This document shows positions 17,900 through 29,212 of a DNA stretch of 64,000 bases, piece by piece (the stretch's first letter is position 1; each line of letters begins with the position of its first letter). Location: NCBI RefSeq assembly GCF_036867195.1, contig NZ_JBAJII010000001.1, positions 3,703,734 to 3,767,733 of the forward strand. The letters run 5' to 3'. A program made the position numbers and the translations under genes. This DNA is from Arthrobacter sp. Soc17.1.1.1 (GTDB lineage Bacteria > Actinomycetota > Actinomycetes > Actinomycetales > Micrococcaceae). The notes under the pieces are model-generated. The model worked only from the letters and a program-made list of their open reading frames with translations, made no database searches and was not told where the DNA came from.

Positions 17900-19029
17900 T
17901 GCGCGGTCCCGGCGGCCTTCTCGCGCCGGTAGAACGGCGTGGGGATCACGGTGAACGGTTCCGGGCGGCCGCGGAGGTCCACCTGCACCTCGGTGCCGAT
18001 CACGGCGTGGGCGGCCTCCACGTAGGCGAGCGCCACGGGGTAGCCGAGGGTGGGGCTCGGCAGCCCCGACGTCACGGTGCCCACGCGCGCGCCGTCGACG
18101 ACGACGTCGTACCCTGCGCGGGCGGACCGACGGCCGACGGCCCGCAGGCCCACGAGGCGCCGTGCGGGCTCGACGGCCTTGAGGGGTTCGAGCACCGAGC
18201 GTCCCACGAAGTCGTCGGTCTTCTTGGTGCTGACCACGGGCCCGAGCCCGGCCTCGAAGGGGTTGGTGTCGAGGCCGAGCTCGTGGCCGTAGAGGGGCAT
18301 GCCGGCCTCGAGGCGCAGGGAGTCGCGGGCGGCCAGGCCGCAGGGCAGCAGCCCGTGCGCGTCCCCGGCCTTCAGCGCGGCGTCCCAGAGGCGGACGGCG
18401 AGGTTGCTGCCGATGAAGATCTCGAAGCCGTCCTCACCGGTGTACCCGGTGCGCGCCAGGAGGACGGGGAGTCCCGCGAGCTCGAGCTCCACCGCGGCGT
18501 AGTACCTGAGGCCGCGGACGGCCTCCGCGTCCTCGGGGCGTGCGAGGTCCAGGAGCACCGCCTCGGCCGTGGGGCCCTGCACGGCGATGAGAGCCGTGGC
18601 CTCGGACTGGTCCTCGACGGCGACGTCGAAGCCCTTCGAGCGCTGGCGCAGTTCCTCCGCGACGACCTCGGCGTTGGAGGCGTTGGGCACCACGAGGAAG
18701 GAGTCCTCGGCGAGCCGGTACGTGATGAGGTCGTCGATCACCCCGCCCTCGGCGGTGCAGATCAGGGAGTACTTCGCCTTTCCGACGGCGATGACCGCCA
18801 GGTTGCCGACGAGGGCGTAGTTGAGGAACTCGGCGGCCTGGGGGCCGCTGACGAGGACCTCGCCCATGTGCGACAGGTCGAACAGACCCGCGGCCCTGCG
18901 GACGGTGTGGTGCTCCTCCAGTTCGCTCCGGTACTTCAGGGGCATCTGCCACCCGCCGAAGTCGGTGAAGGACGCGCCGTGGGCCTCGTGCTGCGTGTAC
19001 AGGGCGGTGTGCTTGCTCAGCTCGCTCAT
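17896..19029 (-). CDS. gcvT: Glycine cleavage system aminomethyltransferase (T protein)
   Basis: Transfers the methylene group from the aminomethyl-lipoyl H protein to tetrahydrofolate, releasing ammonia. 377 residues, normal length. Diagnostic segments are [13 protein letters not shown] near the N terminus, [27 protein letters not shown] and [24 protein letters not shown]. The ATG at 19029 lies 12 bases after the gcvP stop and the gene ends overlapping sdaA. In many genomes gcvH sits next to gcvT. No H-protein gene is found here, so lipoyl carrier supply must come from elsewhere. Confidence 0.96.
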
Positions 19030-19041
19030 GGGGCCGGGCTC

Positions 19042-21939
<2,898 letters not shown>

Positions 21940-21993
21940 GGGAACTCCGTACGTCGGGTGGCACCGCGGTCGCGCGCGCCAGGTCGGGTTCCT

Positions 21994-22190
21994 CCCCGCT
22001 CTGTGTGGGACCTGAGAGTTTCCGCAGGGCTCCGCGCCTGCTTGCACCGTCGGTGAGCGCCGGATCATGCCGGGGCTGCTTTCCAGAGTTGCCTAGCCGC
22101 AGCGGTACGTTCGCCTGAGAGATTCCTGGGGAGGATTTGCTCCTACGGCGCCTGCCGGTGTTGAGTCAACGGCAGAACTCTCCCGCTGCA
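21994..22190 (-). promoter_or_regulatory. Tandem glycine riboswitch upstream of gcvP
   Basis: Read on the minus strand, two aptamers follow one another. Aptamer 1 (about 22190-22084) opens with GCGGGAGAGTTCT and contains GGCGCCGTAGGAGCAAA, ending with CTCTCAGGCG (CTCTCAGG at 22121-22114). Aptamer 2 (about 22083-21996) contains GGTGCAAGC and GCGGAAACTCTCAGG (CTCTCAGG at 22018-22011). The GGAGAG...GCCGAAGGNGCAA...CUCUCAGG layout is that of the glycine class. About 55 bases separate it from the gcvP start, enough for a short expression platform acting on the ribosome site. Such switches normally turn gcv genes on when glycine is high. Confidence 0.92.
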
Positions 22191-22409
22191 GATCGATGGC
22201 GTATTCAGTTGGGATGTGCGGCTGTGAGCCGCCCCACAGCTTACCGTGCGGAGCGGACGGGAGGCAAAGGTACCCGGCCCGGCGGCGGAACACTACCCGG
22301 GGCCGCGGTACGGGGGAAGGGTTGCACATGAAGCCGGGCCGGGTCGGCCCGCAGCCGCCGATCCGGCGCTAGCGTGGGATCGACAGCACCTTCCGCACCA
22401 GGAGTATCG

Positions 22410-23441
22410 ATGATGATCCCCCGCCTCCGCTCCGCCGCCGTCGTCCTCCTGCTCGCGGGCGCCCTGCTGTCCGCCCCGCCGGCCGGTGCTGCGGCACCCT
22501 CCTATGTGGCCCTCGGTGATTCCTACTCCTCGGGTACGGGCACGCGGGCGTACCTCGCGGACGGCTCGTCCTGCCGGCGCTCGGTGTACGCGTATCCCTC
22601 GCTGGTGGCCAGCGCCAAGGGCTACGCCCTGAACTTCCGCGCATGCTCCGGGGCCACCGTCCCCGACGTCGTCGCGACCCAGCTCGGCGCCCTGAGCCCC
22701 ACGACGGCGTACGTCTCGCTGAGCGTCGGCGGGAACGACGCCGCCTTCGTGGACGTGCTGACCGAATGCGCGCAACCCGCCTGGATGAGCGACTGCAGCG
22801 CTGCGATCGACCGGGCGCAGGCCGTCATCACCGGAGCCCTCCCGGGGAGCCTGGCCTCCCTCTACGGGCAGGTCCGGGCACGGGCGCCCCGGGCGAAGGT
22901 CGCCGTCGCGGGCTATCCGCGGATCTTCAACGGCGAGGACTGCAACGCGGCCACCTGGTTCTCCCCCGAGGAGGAGGCGCGCCTGAACGCGATGGCGGAC
23001 CTGCTGAACCGGACGACGGCGGCGGCTGCCGCGGCGGCCCGCTTCGCCTTCCGCGCGCCCGCCTTCACCGGGCATGCCGTGTGCGACGACGTCGAATGGG
23101 TCAACGGGCTCTCGAACCCCGTCTCGGACTCCTACCACCCGAACCGGGCAGGGCAGGCCTCGGGATACGTCCCGCTGATGGGCGCAGCGCTCGCCGGGAG
23201 CGCCGTGGCCGTCACGCAGGGCACCCTGCAGGCCGCCGAGCTCTCCGCGCCCGAGCTCGCCCGGCAGCAGGGCGCCTTCGCCGTGCAGGACGCCGGGATC
23301 CGGCCGGAACGGTTCGTGCTGCCTGACCTGAAGAGCCCGGCGGCCCGGGCGGCGGCGGTGCGGGCCGGGGTGGACGTGACGGATCCCGCGAGCATCGACC
23401 GGGCGGACCGGGCGGCGGAGGCCCGGCAGCTCAGCCGCTAG
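22410..23441 (+). CDS. Secreted SGNH/GDSL hydrolase
   Basis: Exported esterase or lipase, 343 residues. The signal peptide (residues 1-29) is RLRS, then a Leu/Ala core, then AGAAAPS, with cleavage near residue 29. Block I is GDSYSSGTG with nucleophile S38; the Gly and Asn oxyanion blocks are in SVGGNDAAF; the catalytic His lies in DSYHPNRAGQ. Paired cysteines (SSCRRS, RACSG, TECAQPAWMSDC and others) suggest disulfides, as in Streptomyces extracellular esterases. After the catalytic His there is an extra ~90-residue tail rich in Ala, Asp and Arg of unknown role. AGGAG precedes the ATG at 22410. Substrate unknown. Confidence 0.9.
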   Translation: MMIPRLRSAAVVLLLAGALLSAPPAGAAAPSYVALGDSYSSGTGTRAYLADGSSCRRSVYAYPSLVASAKGYALNFRACSGATVPDVVATQLGALSPTTAYVSLSVGGNDAAFVDVLTECAQPAWMSDCSAAIDRAQAVITGALPGSLASLYGQVRARAPRAKVAVAGYPRIFNGEDCNAATWFSPEEEARLNAMADLLNRTTAAAAAAARFAFRAPAFTGHAVCDDVEWVNGLSNPVSDSYHPNRAGQASGYVPLMGAALAGSAVAVTQGTLQAAELSAPELARQQGAFAVQDAGIRPERFVLPDLKSPAARAAAVRAGVDVTDPASIDRADRAAEARQLSR

Positions 23442-23607
23442 GGCACGGCTCCGGAGCCCTGCGTCCCGCCGGGTCCCCTGCGCCCGCCCTCCCCGCCCGC
23501 CCCGCCCTCGCCTGATGCATACATATGCATGGAATAACGAGGGGGTGCGGCCGGTTCCAGTATCAGGCCCAGGGTGGGTCCGATCGTCGGAGTACGGGAG
23601 CACAACC

Positions 23608-24639
23608 ATGACACGCGAACTGGAACTCGGTCTCGACACCTTCGGGGATGTGACGCGCGGGGAGGACGGCAGGCCGCTCCCCTACCCGCAGGTGATCCGC
23701 AACGTCATCGCCGAGGCCGTCCTGGCCGACGAGGTCGGCGTCGACTTCATCGGGATCGGCGAGCACCACCGCGACGACTTCGCCGTCTCCGCCCCCGAGA
23801 CCGTCCTCGCCGCCATCGCCGGGAAGACCGAGCGCATCCGCCTCGGCTCCGCCGTGACCGTCCTCAGCTCCGACGACCCGGTGCGCGTCTACCAGCGCTT
23901 CGCCACGCTCGACGCCGCCTCCGACGGTCGCGCCGAGGTGATCCTCGGGCGCGGATCCTTCACCGAGTCCTTCCCCCTCTTCGGCTACGAGCTCTCCGAC
24001 TACGAGCGGCTCTTCGAGGAGAAGCTCGATCTGTTCTCGGAGCTGATCAAGGAGGGTCCCGTGACCTGGTCCGGCAGCACGCGGCCGGGGCTCCAGGGCC
24101 ACGAGGTGTACCCGAAGACCGAGGGAGGGCGCCTGAAGACGTGGATCGGCGTCGGCGGCAGCCCCGAGTCCGTGGTGCGTGCCGCGCGCTACGGCATGCC
24201 CCTGATGCTCGCGATCATCGGCGGCGACCCCGCCCGCTTCGCCCCCTACGTCGACCTCTACCACCGGGCGCTCACCCAGCTCGGGCAGCCGACCCTCCCC
24301 ATCGGGGTCCACTCCCCGGGATACATCGCGGATTCGGACGAGCAGGCCCGCGAGGAGCTGTGGCCTGACAACCGCATCATGCGCGACCGCATCGGCCGCG
24401 AGCGCGGCTGGGGGCCCACGACGCGCGCCGAGTTCGACCAGGAAGCCGATTCCGGCTCGCTCTACGTGGGCTCGCCGGAGACGGTCGCGAAGAAGATCGC
24501 GGCGACGGCGCAGACCCTCGGGATCGACCGGTTCGACATGAAGTACAGCGCGGGCCCCCTGCCGCACGAGAAGCTGATGCACAGCATCGAGCTGTACGGC
24601 ACGAAGGTCATCCCGCTCGTGCGGGAGATGCTCGCCTAG
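23608..24639 (+). CDS. LLM-class flavin-dependent oxidoreductase
   Basis: Bacterial luciferase-like monooxygenase fold, 343 residues. Marks are IGIGEHHRDDFAVSAP at the N terminus, IRLGSAVTVLSSDDP, RAEVILGRGSFTESFPLFGY and VGSPETVAKKI near the C terminus. These proteins use FMN or F420, and the cofactor cannot be told here. The start ATG at 23608 follows GGGAG with 7 bases between; an earlier in-frame ATG at 23515 begins a segment unlike the family. About 195 bases of intergenic DNA follow, with no recognisable feature. Substrate unknown. Confidence 0.88.
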   Translation: MTRELELGLDTFGDVTRGEDGRPLPYPQVIRNVIAEAVLADEVGVDFIGIGEHHRDDFAVSAPETVLAAIAGKTERIRLGSAVTVLSSDDPVRVYQRFATLDAASDGRAEVILGRGSFTESFPLFGYELSDYERLFEEKLDLFSELIKEGPVTWSGSTRPGLQGHEVYPKTEGGRLKTWIGVGGSPESVVRAARYGMPLMLAIIGGDPARFAPYVDLYHRALTQLGQPTLPIGVHSPGYIADSDEQAREELWPDNRIMRDRIGRERGWGPTTRAEFDQEADSGSLYVGSPETVAKKIAATAQTLGIDRFDMKYSAGPLPHEKLMHSIELYGTKVIPLVREMLA

Positions 24640-24835
24640 AGCGCGCCGCCGTTCCCGGGGCTTCGCTCTTTCTTCGGGTTTCTTTCGCACTTCGGGCACG
24701 TCGCGTTTGAGCGCAGCCGAGGAGAGTGGATCCCAGGAGTACAGCACTCCGTGATCCTCCCGCCGGTTCCGGTCCGTCCACCGGGACCGGCGGGCAGCCT
24801 CAGCAGGAACCAGCGGCAGTACCGAAGGAGCAGGC

Positions 24836-25933
24836 GTGACGACGATCGACCTCCCGTCCATCACCCCGGGGGTGCGGGCCGCCCGCGAGGCGCGCCACGC
24901 CGCCGCAGCGCCTGCAACAGCGCCTGCAACACCGGCGGCCCCCGCAGCAGCAGCCGTCGCGGTCGTCGCCCCGGCGGCGGACCGCCCGTCCGTCCTCCAG
25001 CGCCTCGCGAGTCTCCTCGGCACCGTGTTCATGGTGCTCGCCGTCGTCGCGGTCCTGTTCTTCGCGATCGGCCCCCGCTTCTTCGGCTACCAGACCGCCA
25101 CCATGCTCACCGGCAGCATGGCGCCGGACATCGTCCCGGGCGACGTCGTGGTCACCACGCTGCAGCCCGTCGACGAGATCGCCGTCGGGGACGTCATCAG
25201 CTACCACATCCCCGTCGAGGACCACCGCGTGGAGACCCACCGCGTGGTCGAGGTCGTCCGGGGAGCCGACGGCACCACCGCCGTGCGCACCAAGGGTGAT
25301 GCCAACGAGTCCGTGGACCCGTGGCTCGCGACGCTCGACGGCGATTCCGTCTACGAGGTCGCCGCCGTGATCCCGCAGGTCGGCAACGCGATCCGCGCCC
25401 TCCGCACCCCCGCGGTCAGCCACGTCCTGGTCTACGGCATCCCCGCCGTGCTCGTCGGGGCCCTGCTCCTCATGATCTGGTCCCGTCCCGACGACGCCGA
25501 CGACGACGCCGATGCAGGCGCAACGGCTGCCACCATCGACGCCACAGGTGCCGGCCCCGTCCCCGACCTCCCGCGTCCCGCGACCGGGAACCCGGACCTG
25601 CCCACGCTCGACCGGTCGATCCTCGAGAACCTCGGTGAGGAGCTGTCCAGCCAGGCGGGTGCACTGCAGTTCGCGGATGCGTTCGTGGACCTGCTCCCGC
25701 AGCGGATCGGCGCCGTCGAGGACGCCTTCACCGCCCGCGACGCCGACGCCGCCGTCGTGGCGCTGCTCAGCCTCAACGTCAGCGCCTCCATGGTCGGGGC
25801 GGTCCGGCTCGAGGAGGACTCGGCGGCCGCCATGGACGTCATCGACCAGCCCCGCGACCACGCGGCGGTCGTCGCCCGCCTGCGGGTCCTGGCCGGGGAG
25901 TTTCAGGCCGCGCTGGGCGGCATCATCCGGTAG
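24836..25933 (+). CDS. S26B-type signal peptidase fused to a His-less Hpt-like domain
   Basis: 365 residues in two parts. Residues ~50-215 form a membrane signal peptidase of the archaeal/ER (SipW) kind. It has a first helix at ~58-80, Ser94 in TGSMAPDIVPGD, His135 in ETHRVVEV replacing the bacterial Lys, acidic D155/D161 in GDANESVDPW, and a second helix at ~196-215. An Asp/Ala/Pro linker follows. Residues ~256-365 resemble a histidine phosphotransfer domain (FVDLLPQRIGAVEDAF, then LLSLNVSASMVGA). At the place of the phosphorylated His is Leu311, with Asn314 for the usual Lys, so phosphotransfer looks lost. The GTG at 24836 is the likely start. It ends overlapping the convergent regulator gene by 31 bases. 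No TasA-like substrate gene is adjacent. The Hpt assignment is by eye. Confidence 0.75.
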   Translation: MTTIDLPSITPGVRAAREARHAAAAPATAPATPAAPAAAAVAVVAPAADRPSVLQRLASLLGTVFMVLAVVAVLFFAIGPRFFGYQTATMLTGSMAPDIVPGDVVVTTLQPVDEIAVGDVISYHIPVEDHRVETHRVVEVVRGADGTTAVRTKGDANESVDPWLATLDGDSVYEVAAVIPQVGNAIRALRTPAVSHVLVYGIPAVLVGALLLMIWSRPDDADDDADAGATAATIDATGAGPVPDLPRPATGNPDLPTLDRSILENLGEELSSQAGALQFADAFVDLLPQRIGAVEDAFTARDADAAVVALLSLNVSASMVGAVRLEEDSAAAMDVIDQPRDHAAVVARLRVLAGEFQAALGGIIR

Positions 25934-26700
25934 CCGACCCCGCGGACCGTGCGGATGAAGCGGGGGGCCTTGGTGTCCTCCCCCAGCTTCTTGCGCAGGT
26001 TCCGGATGTGCACCTCCACGAGGTGCTGGTCGTTGACCCAGCCGTCGCCCCAGATGCGGGAGAGCAGCGTCTCACGCTGCCAGACGCGGCGCGGGCCCGA
26101 GACGAGCGTCGCCAGGAGATCGAACTCGATCCGCGTGAGCGGCAGCTCGACGCCGTCGAGCATGGCGATCCGGCCCTCGGCGTCGATGGTGATGGGCCCG
26201 TGCGTCAGCAGGTTCTCGGTCTGCGCGGGTGGCGCGGCGACCGCCGTCGCCACGGCGCCGGGCTGCGGTGCCTCCCTGTCCTCGGTACCCGCCGGGAGCT
26301 GCGATCCGCCCTGGCCCGTGCTCCGCGGCCGGCGGAACATGGCGTTGACCCGCGCACCGACCTCCCGCGGGCTGAACGGCTTGACGACGAAGTCGTCCGC
26401 CCCGATCTCGAGGCCGATCAGGCGGTCGATCTCGTCCTGCCTGGCGGTGATCATGACCACGTACGCGTCGGTGAGCGGCCGGATCTGGCGGCACACCTCC
26501 ACGCCGTCGATGTCCGGCAGGTTCAGGTCGAGGGTCACCAGATCGGGGCGGTGTTCCCGCACGAGCGCGACGCCCTGGCGCCCGTTCTCGGCTTCGATGG
26601 TGGTGAAGCCGTTCATGCCCAGGGTCATGACCAGCAGCTGCCGCACGTCGGCGTCGTCTTCGATGATGAGTGCAACGCGCGCATGAGGGTCGGATGTCAT
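25903..26700 (-). CDS. Orphan OmpR-family response regulator
   Basis: 265 residues. Receiver: D15/D16, phosphoacceptor D58 in LVTLDLNLPD, conserved Lys in VVKPFSPREV. A ~35-residue Ala/Pro/Gly linker precedes the winged helix with HIRNLRKKLGED and VRGVGYRM. I start at the ATG at 26700, because this gives the same spacing to LIIEDD as in the paralog at 6612-7352. An in-frame ATG at 26742 has no ribosome site. No histidine kinase is adjacent; instead the neighbours are a GGDEF-EAL protein and the signal peptidase/pseudo-Hpt fusion. That suggests a signalling cluster in which the Hpt-like domain may bind this receiver. That interaction is inference. Confidence 0.92.
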   Translation of the reverse strand: MTSDPHARVALIIEDDADVRQLLVMTLGMNGFTTIEAENGRQGVALVREHRPDLVTLDLNLPDIDGVEVCRQIRPLTDAYVVMITARQDEIDRLIGLEIGADDFVVKPFSPREVGARVNAMFRRPRSTGQGGSQLPAGTEDREAPQPGAVATAVAAPPAQTENLLTHGPITIDAEGRIAMLDGVELPLTRIEFDLLATLVSGPRRVWQRETLLSRIWGDGWVNDQHLVEVHIRNLRKKLGEDTKAPRFIRTVRGVGYRMMPPSAA

Positions 26701-26811
26701 GGGTACCACACTGCCAGATGTTGCATCGACCACCGAGCTCATCGGGGCCGGTGAGGCGTATCTCTAGCCGATCCGCTAGCCGGACCGGTTGCGAGGCGGG
26801 CCCGCGCACCC

Positions 26812-29064
26812 TCAGGTGCGTGCTGCCCGCGCGCCGCGCGCACCGATCCAGGCCGAGACCTCCGCCGCGGGAAGCGGCTCGGAGACGTGGAAACCCTGGG
26901 CGAGATCGCACCCCAGCGCCCGCAGTTCCTCCTGCGTCCGATCGTCGCAGACGCCTTCGGCCACCACCCGGAGGCCCAGACTGTGGGCCAGGTCGATGAT
27001 CGACCCCACCAGTCCGACGGCACGCTGGTCCTCCTGCATCGCGACGACGAAGGACCGGTCGAGTTTCAGTTCGTCGACGAGCAGGTCCCGCAGGTAGGCC
27101 AGGGAGCTGTAGCCGGTCCCGAAGTCGTCGATGGAGATCTGGATGCCCTCCGCGCGGAAGCGCTCGAGGATCGAGGCGGTGCCGGCCGGTGTGGACATGA
27201 GCACGTCCTCGGTGATCTCGAGCATGATGCCCGACGGCGGCACGTCGTGCTGCCCGAGGAGCGTGAGGATCTGATGGGGCAGGCACGGGAGGATGCAGGA
27301 GCCCGACAGGTTGACCGCCACGATCACGTCGAGGCCTTCGGCCCGCCACCGTGCGGCCCGTCGGATGGCCCGCTCGAGCACGAGTCCCGACAGCGCGGGC
27401 ATCAGGCCGGCCTCCTCGGCAAGGGGCAGGAACGCATCCGGGGAGAGGCGGCCCCTCGTCGGGTGGTTCCAGCGCAGCAGCGCCTCGACGCCCACGACGC
27501 GGTCGTCGGACAGGGAGACCTTCGGCTGGTAGTGCAGTTCGAACTCGTTCCCGGCCAGCGCCGTCCGCAGTTCCTGGACCGTCCGCAGCCGCAGCTCGCC
27601 GTCGTCGTCGTCCGTCACGTCGTACACGTGGTGCCCGCTCCGCCCGGACTTGGCACGGAACATCGCGATGTCCGCCTTGCGCATGAGCGGGCCCAGGTCG
27701 GTGCCGTGCTCCGGCGTCAGGGCTATCCCGATGCTGGCGCTGACCTCGAGGGAAGCGCTGCCCACCAGTACGGGCTCGGCGAGTTCGGTCTCCAGCCGCA
27801 GTGCGGCCGCCACCGCCTCCGCCTCGGTCACGCCCTCGAGGAACACCGCGAACTCGTCGCCGCCGAGCCGCGCGAGCAGGTCGTCCGGCCGCAACTGCGC
27901 CGCGAAGCGCCGTCCGACCTGCACGAGGAGTGCGTCCCCGACGTCGTGCCCGAGTGCGTCGTTGACGTGCTTGAAGTGGTCGAGGTCGAGCAGGAAGAGG
28001 GCGCCCGTGCTGCCGCCCGCGAGCCGCACCGGCACATCGGTGAGCAGGGCCCGGCGATTGGGGAGGCCCGTCAGCTCGTCGGTCCTCGAGAGGACCACGA
28101 GCATCCGGTTCCGGAAGACCAGCGGTACCACCGCGAGGGCGAGGGTCGAGGCGGCGAAGAGCACGGCGAGGAGCGGGATGCGCGCTTGGCTGCCGACGAC
28201 CAGGACGGCGAGCGCCGCCGCCGTGGACACGACGGGCGCCGCGAGTTCGGGGACACCGCGGCGCTGGTGGAGTGCCGCCCGGCCGGTGTCCGCGGCGCCG
28301 TCCACCCAGACCGCGATCGCGATGACGCCCGCCACCCAGCCGATGTCGATGATCGAGCCGACGGCGTAGTCCTGCATGCCCAGGGCGTAGGCGACGTCCG
28401 CGGCCGAGAACGCGAGCACGCCGCCGATGAGGACCGGCCAGCGGGGGCCGACGTCCAGACCCCGCGAGGCGAGGATGCCGCCGATGGCGGTGATGAGGAG
28501 GAGGTCGAGGAGCGGGTAGACGACAGCGATGATCACCTCGAACGTGGTGCCGGCTGCGGCCTCCGCGGTGAGGAGCGGCGCGAGGATCAGGGCCATGATC
28601 GACGCGGCTCCCAGCGCCCCGACGACGCTCTCGAGCAGCAGCGGCCAGAGCATGCTCCTCAGCTTGCGGACCACCACCACACCCAGCGCCCCGAGCATGA
28701 GCGGGTAGAAGGCCAGATATGCCACATCTGCGAAGGAGGCGTAGGCCAGGGCGTCCTCGCCTGCCAGCGAGGCCGCATAGTAGGCGTCCCCGGCGGTGTA
28801 AGCGGTGACGGCGGCGCCGCCGAGCACGACCTGGGGTTTCGCGAACCGGGTCCGGACCGCCGCGCTGACGCACAGGCCCACGCCGGCCAGCTCCGTCAGG
28901 ATGGACAGCCAGCCGTCCATGAGCGGGTCGAAGGTCTCGGGATCACCGAGGAGGAGCCCCGCGGCATAGATCGCCAGGAGGGTGAGCATCCCGGCCATCA
29001 GCGGGCCGACATGGCCCGGCCGCGCGGTGGGTCGCCTGTCGGCGCGGGCATCGTCGCGCCGCAT
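26812..29064 (-). CDS. Membrane GGDEF-EAL protein (cyclic-di-GMP synthesis and breakdown)
   Basis: 750 residues. The N-terminal ~310 residues hold about ten hydrophobic helices of an uncharacterised sensory membrane domain. The GGDEF domain (about 330-490) has an intact LGGDEFAVF and the family's DELTGLPNRRAL. The EAL domain (about 505-745) keeps EALLRW, the NLSG Asn, EITEDV, DDFGTGYSS, the Lys in DELKLDRSF and VVAEGV, so both diguanylate cyclase and phosphodiesterase could be active. The ATG at 29064 has GGGAG upstream. It shares its upstream region with the divergent methyltransferase gene, where a 22-base palindrome sits at 29088-29109. Product would link cyclic-di-GMP to the nearby regulator. 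Confidence 0.93.
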   Translation of the reverse strand: MRRDDARADRRPTARPGHVGPLMAGMLTLLAIYAAGLLLGDPETFDPLMDGWLSILTELAGVGLCVSAAVRTRFAKPQVVLGGAAVTAYTAGDAYYAASLAGEDALAYASFADVAYLAFYPLMLGALGVVVVRKLRSMLWPLLLESVVGALGAASIMALILAPLLTAEAAAGTTFEVIIAVVYPLLDLLLITAIGGILASRGLDVGPRWPVLIGGVLAFSAADVAYALGMQDYAVGSIIDIGWVAGVIAIAVWVDGAADTGRAALHQRRGVPELAAPVVSTAAALAVLVVGSQARIPLLAVLFAASTLALAVVPLVFRNRMLVVLSRTDELTGLPNRRALLTDVPVRLAGGSTGALFLLDLDHFKHVNDALGHDVGDALLVQVGRRFAAQLRPDDLLARLGGDEFAVFLEGVTEAEAVAAALRLETELAEPVLVGSASLEVSASIGIALTPEHGTDLGPLMRKADIAMFRAKSGRSGHHVYDVTDDDDGELRLRTVQELRTALAGNEFELHYQPKVSLSDDRVVGVEALLRWNHPTRGRLSPDAFLPLAEEAGLMPALSGLVLERAIRRAARWRAEGLDVIVAVNLSGSCILPCLPHQILTLLGQHDVPPSGIMLEITEDVLMSTPAGTASILERFRAEGIQISIDDFGTGYSSLAYLRDLLVDELKLDRSFVVAMQEDQRAVGLVGSIIDLAHSLGLRVVAEGVCDDRTQEELRALGCDLAQGFHVSEPLPAAEVSAWIGARGARAART

Positions 29065-29087
29065 GCCACTCCCGTCCTCGCTGTGCT

Positions 29088-29109
29088 CCTATGGTGTGAA
29101 CACCATAGG
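29088..29109. promoter_or_regulatory. Palindromic operator candidate between divergent genes
   Basis: Perfect 10-base arms CCTATGGTGT and ACACCATAGG around GA, 24 bases upstream of the GGDEF-EAL start and about 100 bases upstream of the methyltransferase start. Arm length and symmetry fit a dimeric repressor. No regulator gene for it is obvious. Confidence 0.6.
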
Positions 29110-29212
29110 TGGACGTGGCGGCAGCCGACGGGATCTTCGGTCCCCGGTGGCGGTATCCTGCGAAAATACTTGGCTTGGGGCAACAGTTCCCCGCCGTCGG
29201 TACCCTCGTCCT

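Noticed and set aside
21940..22068. N-terminal extension of GcvP
   Set aside because: It overlaps the second riboswitch aptamer and contains no P-protein sequence.
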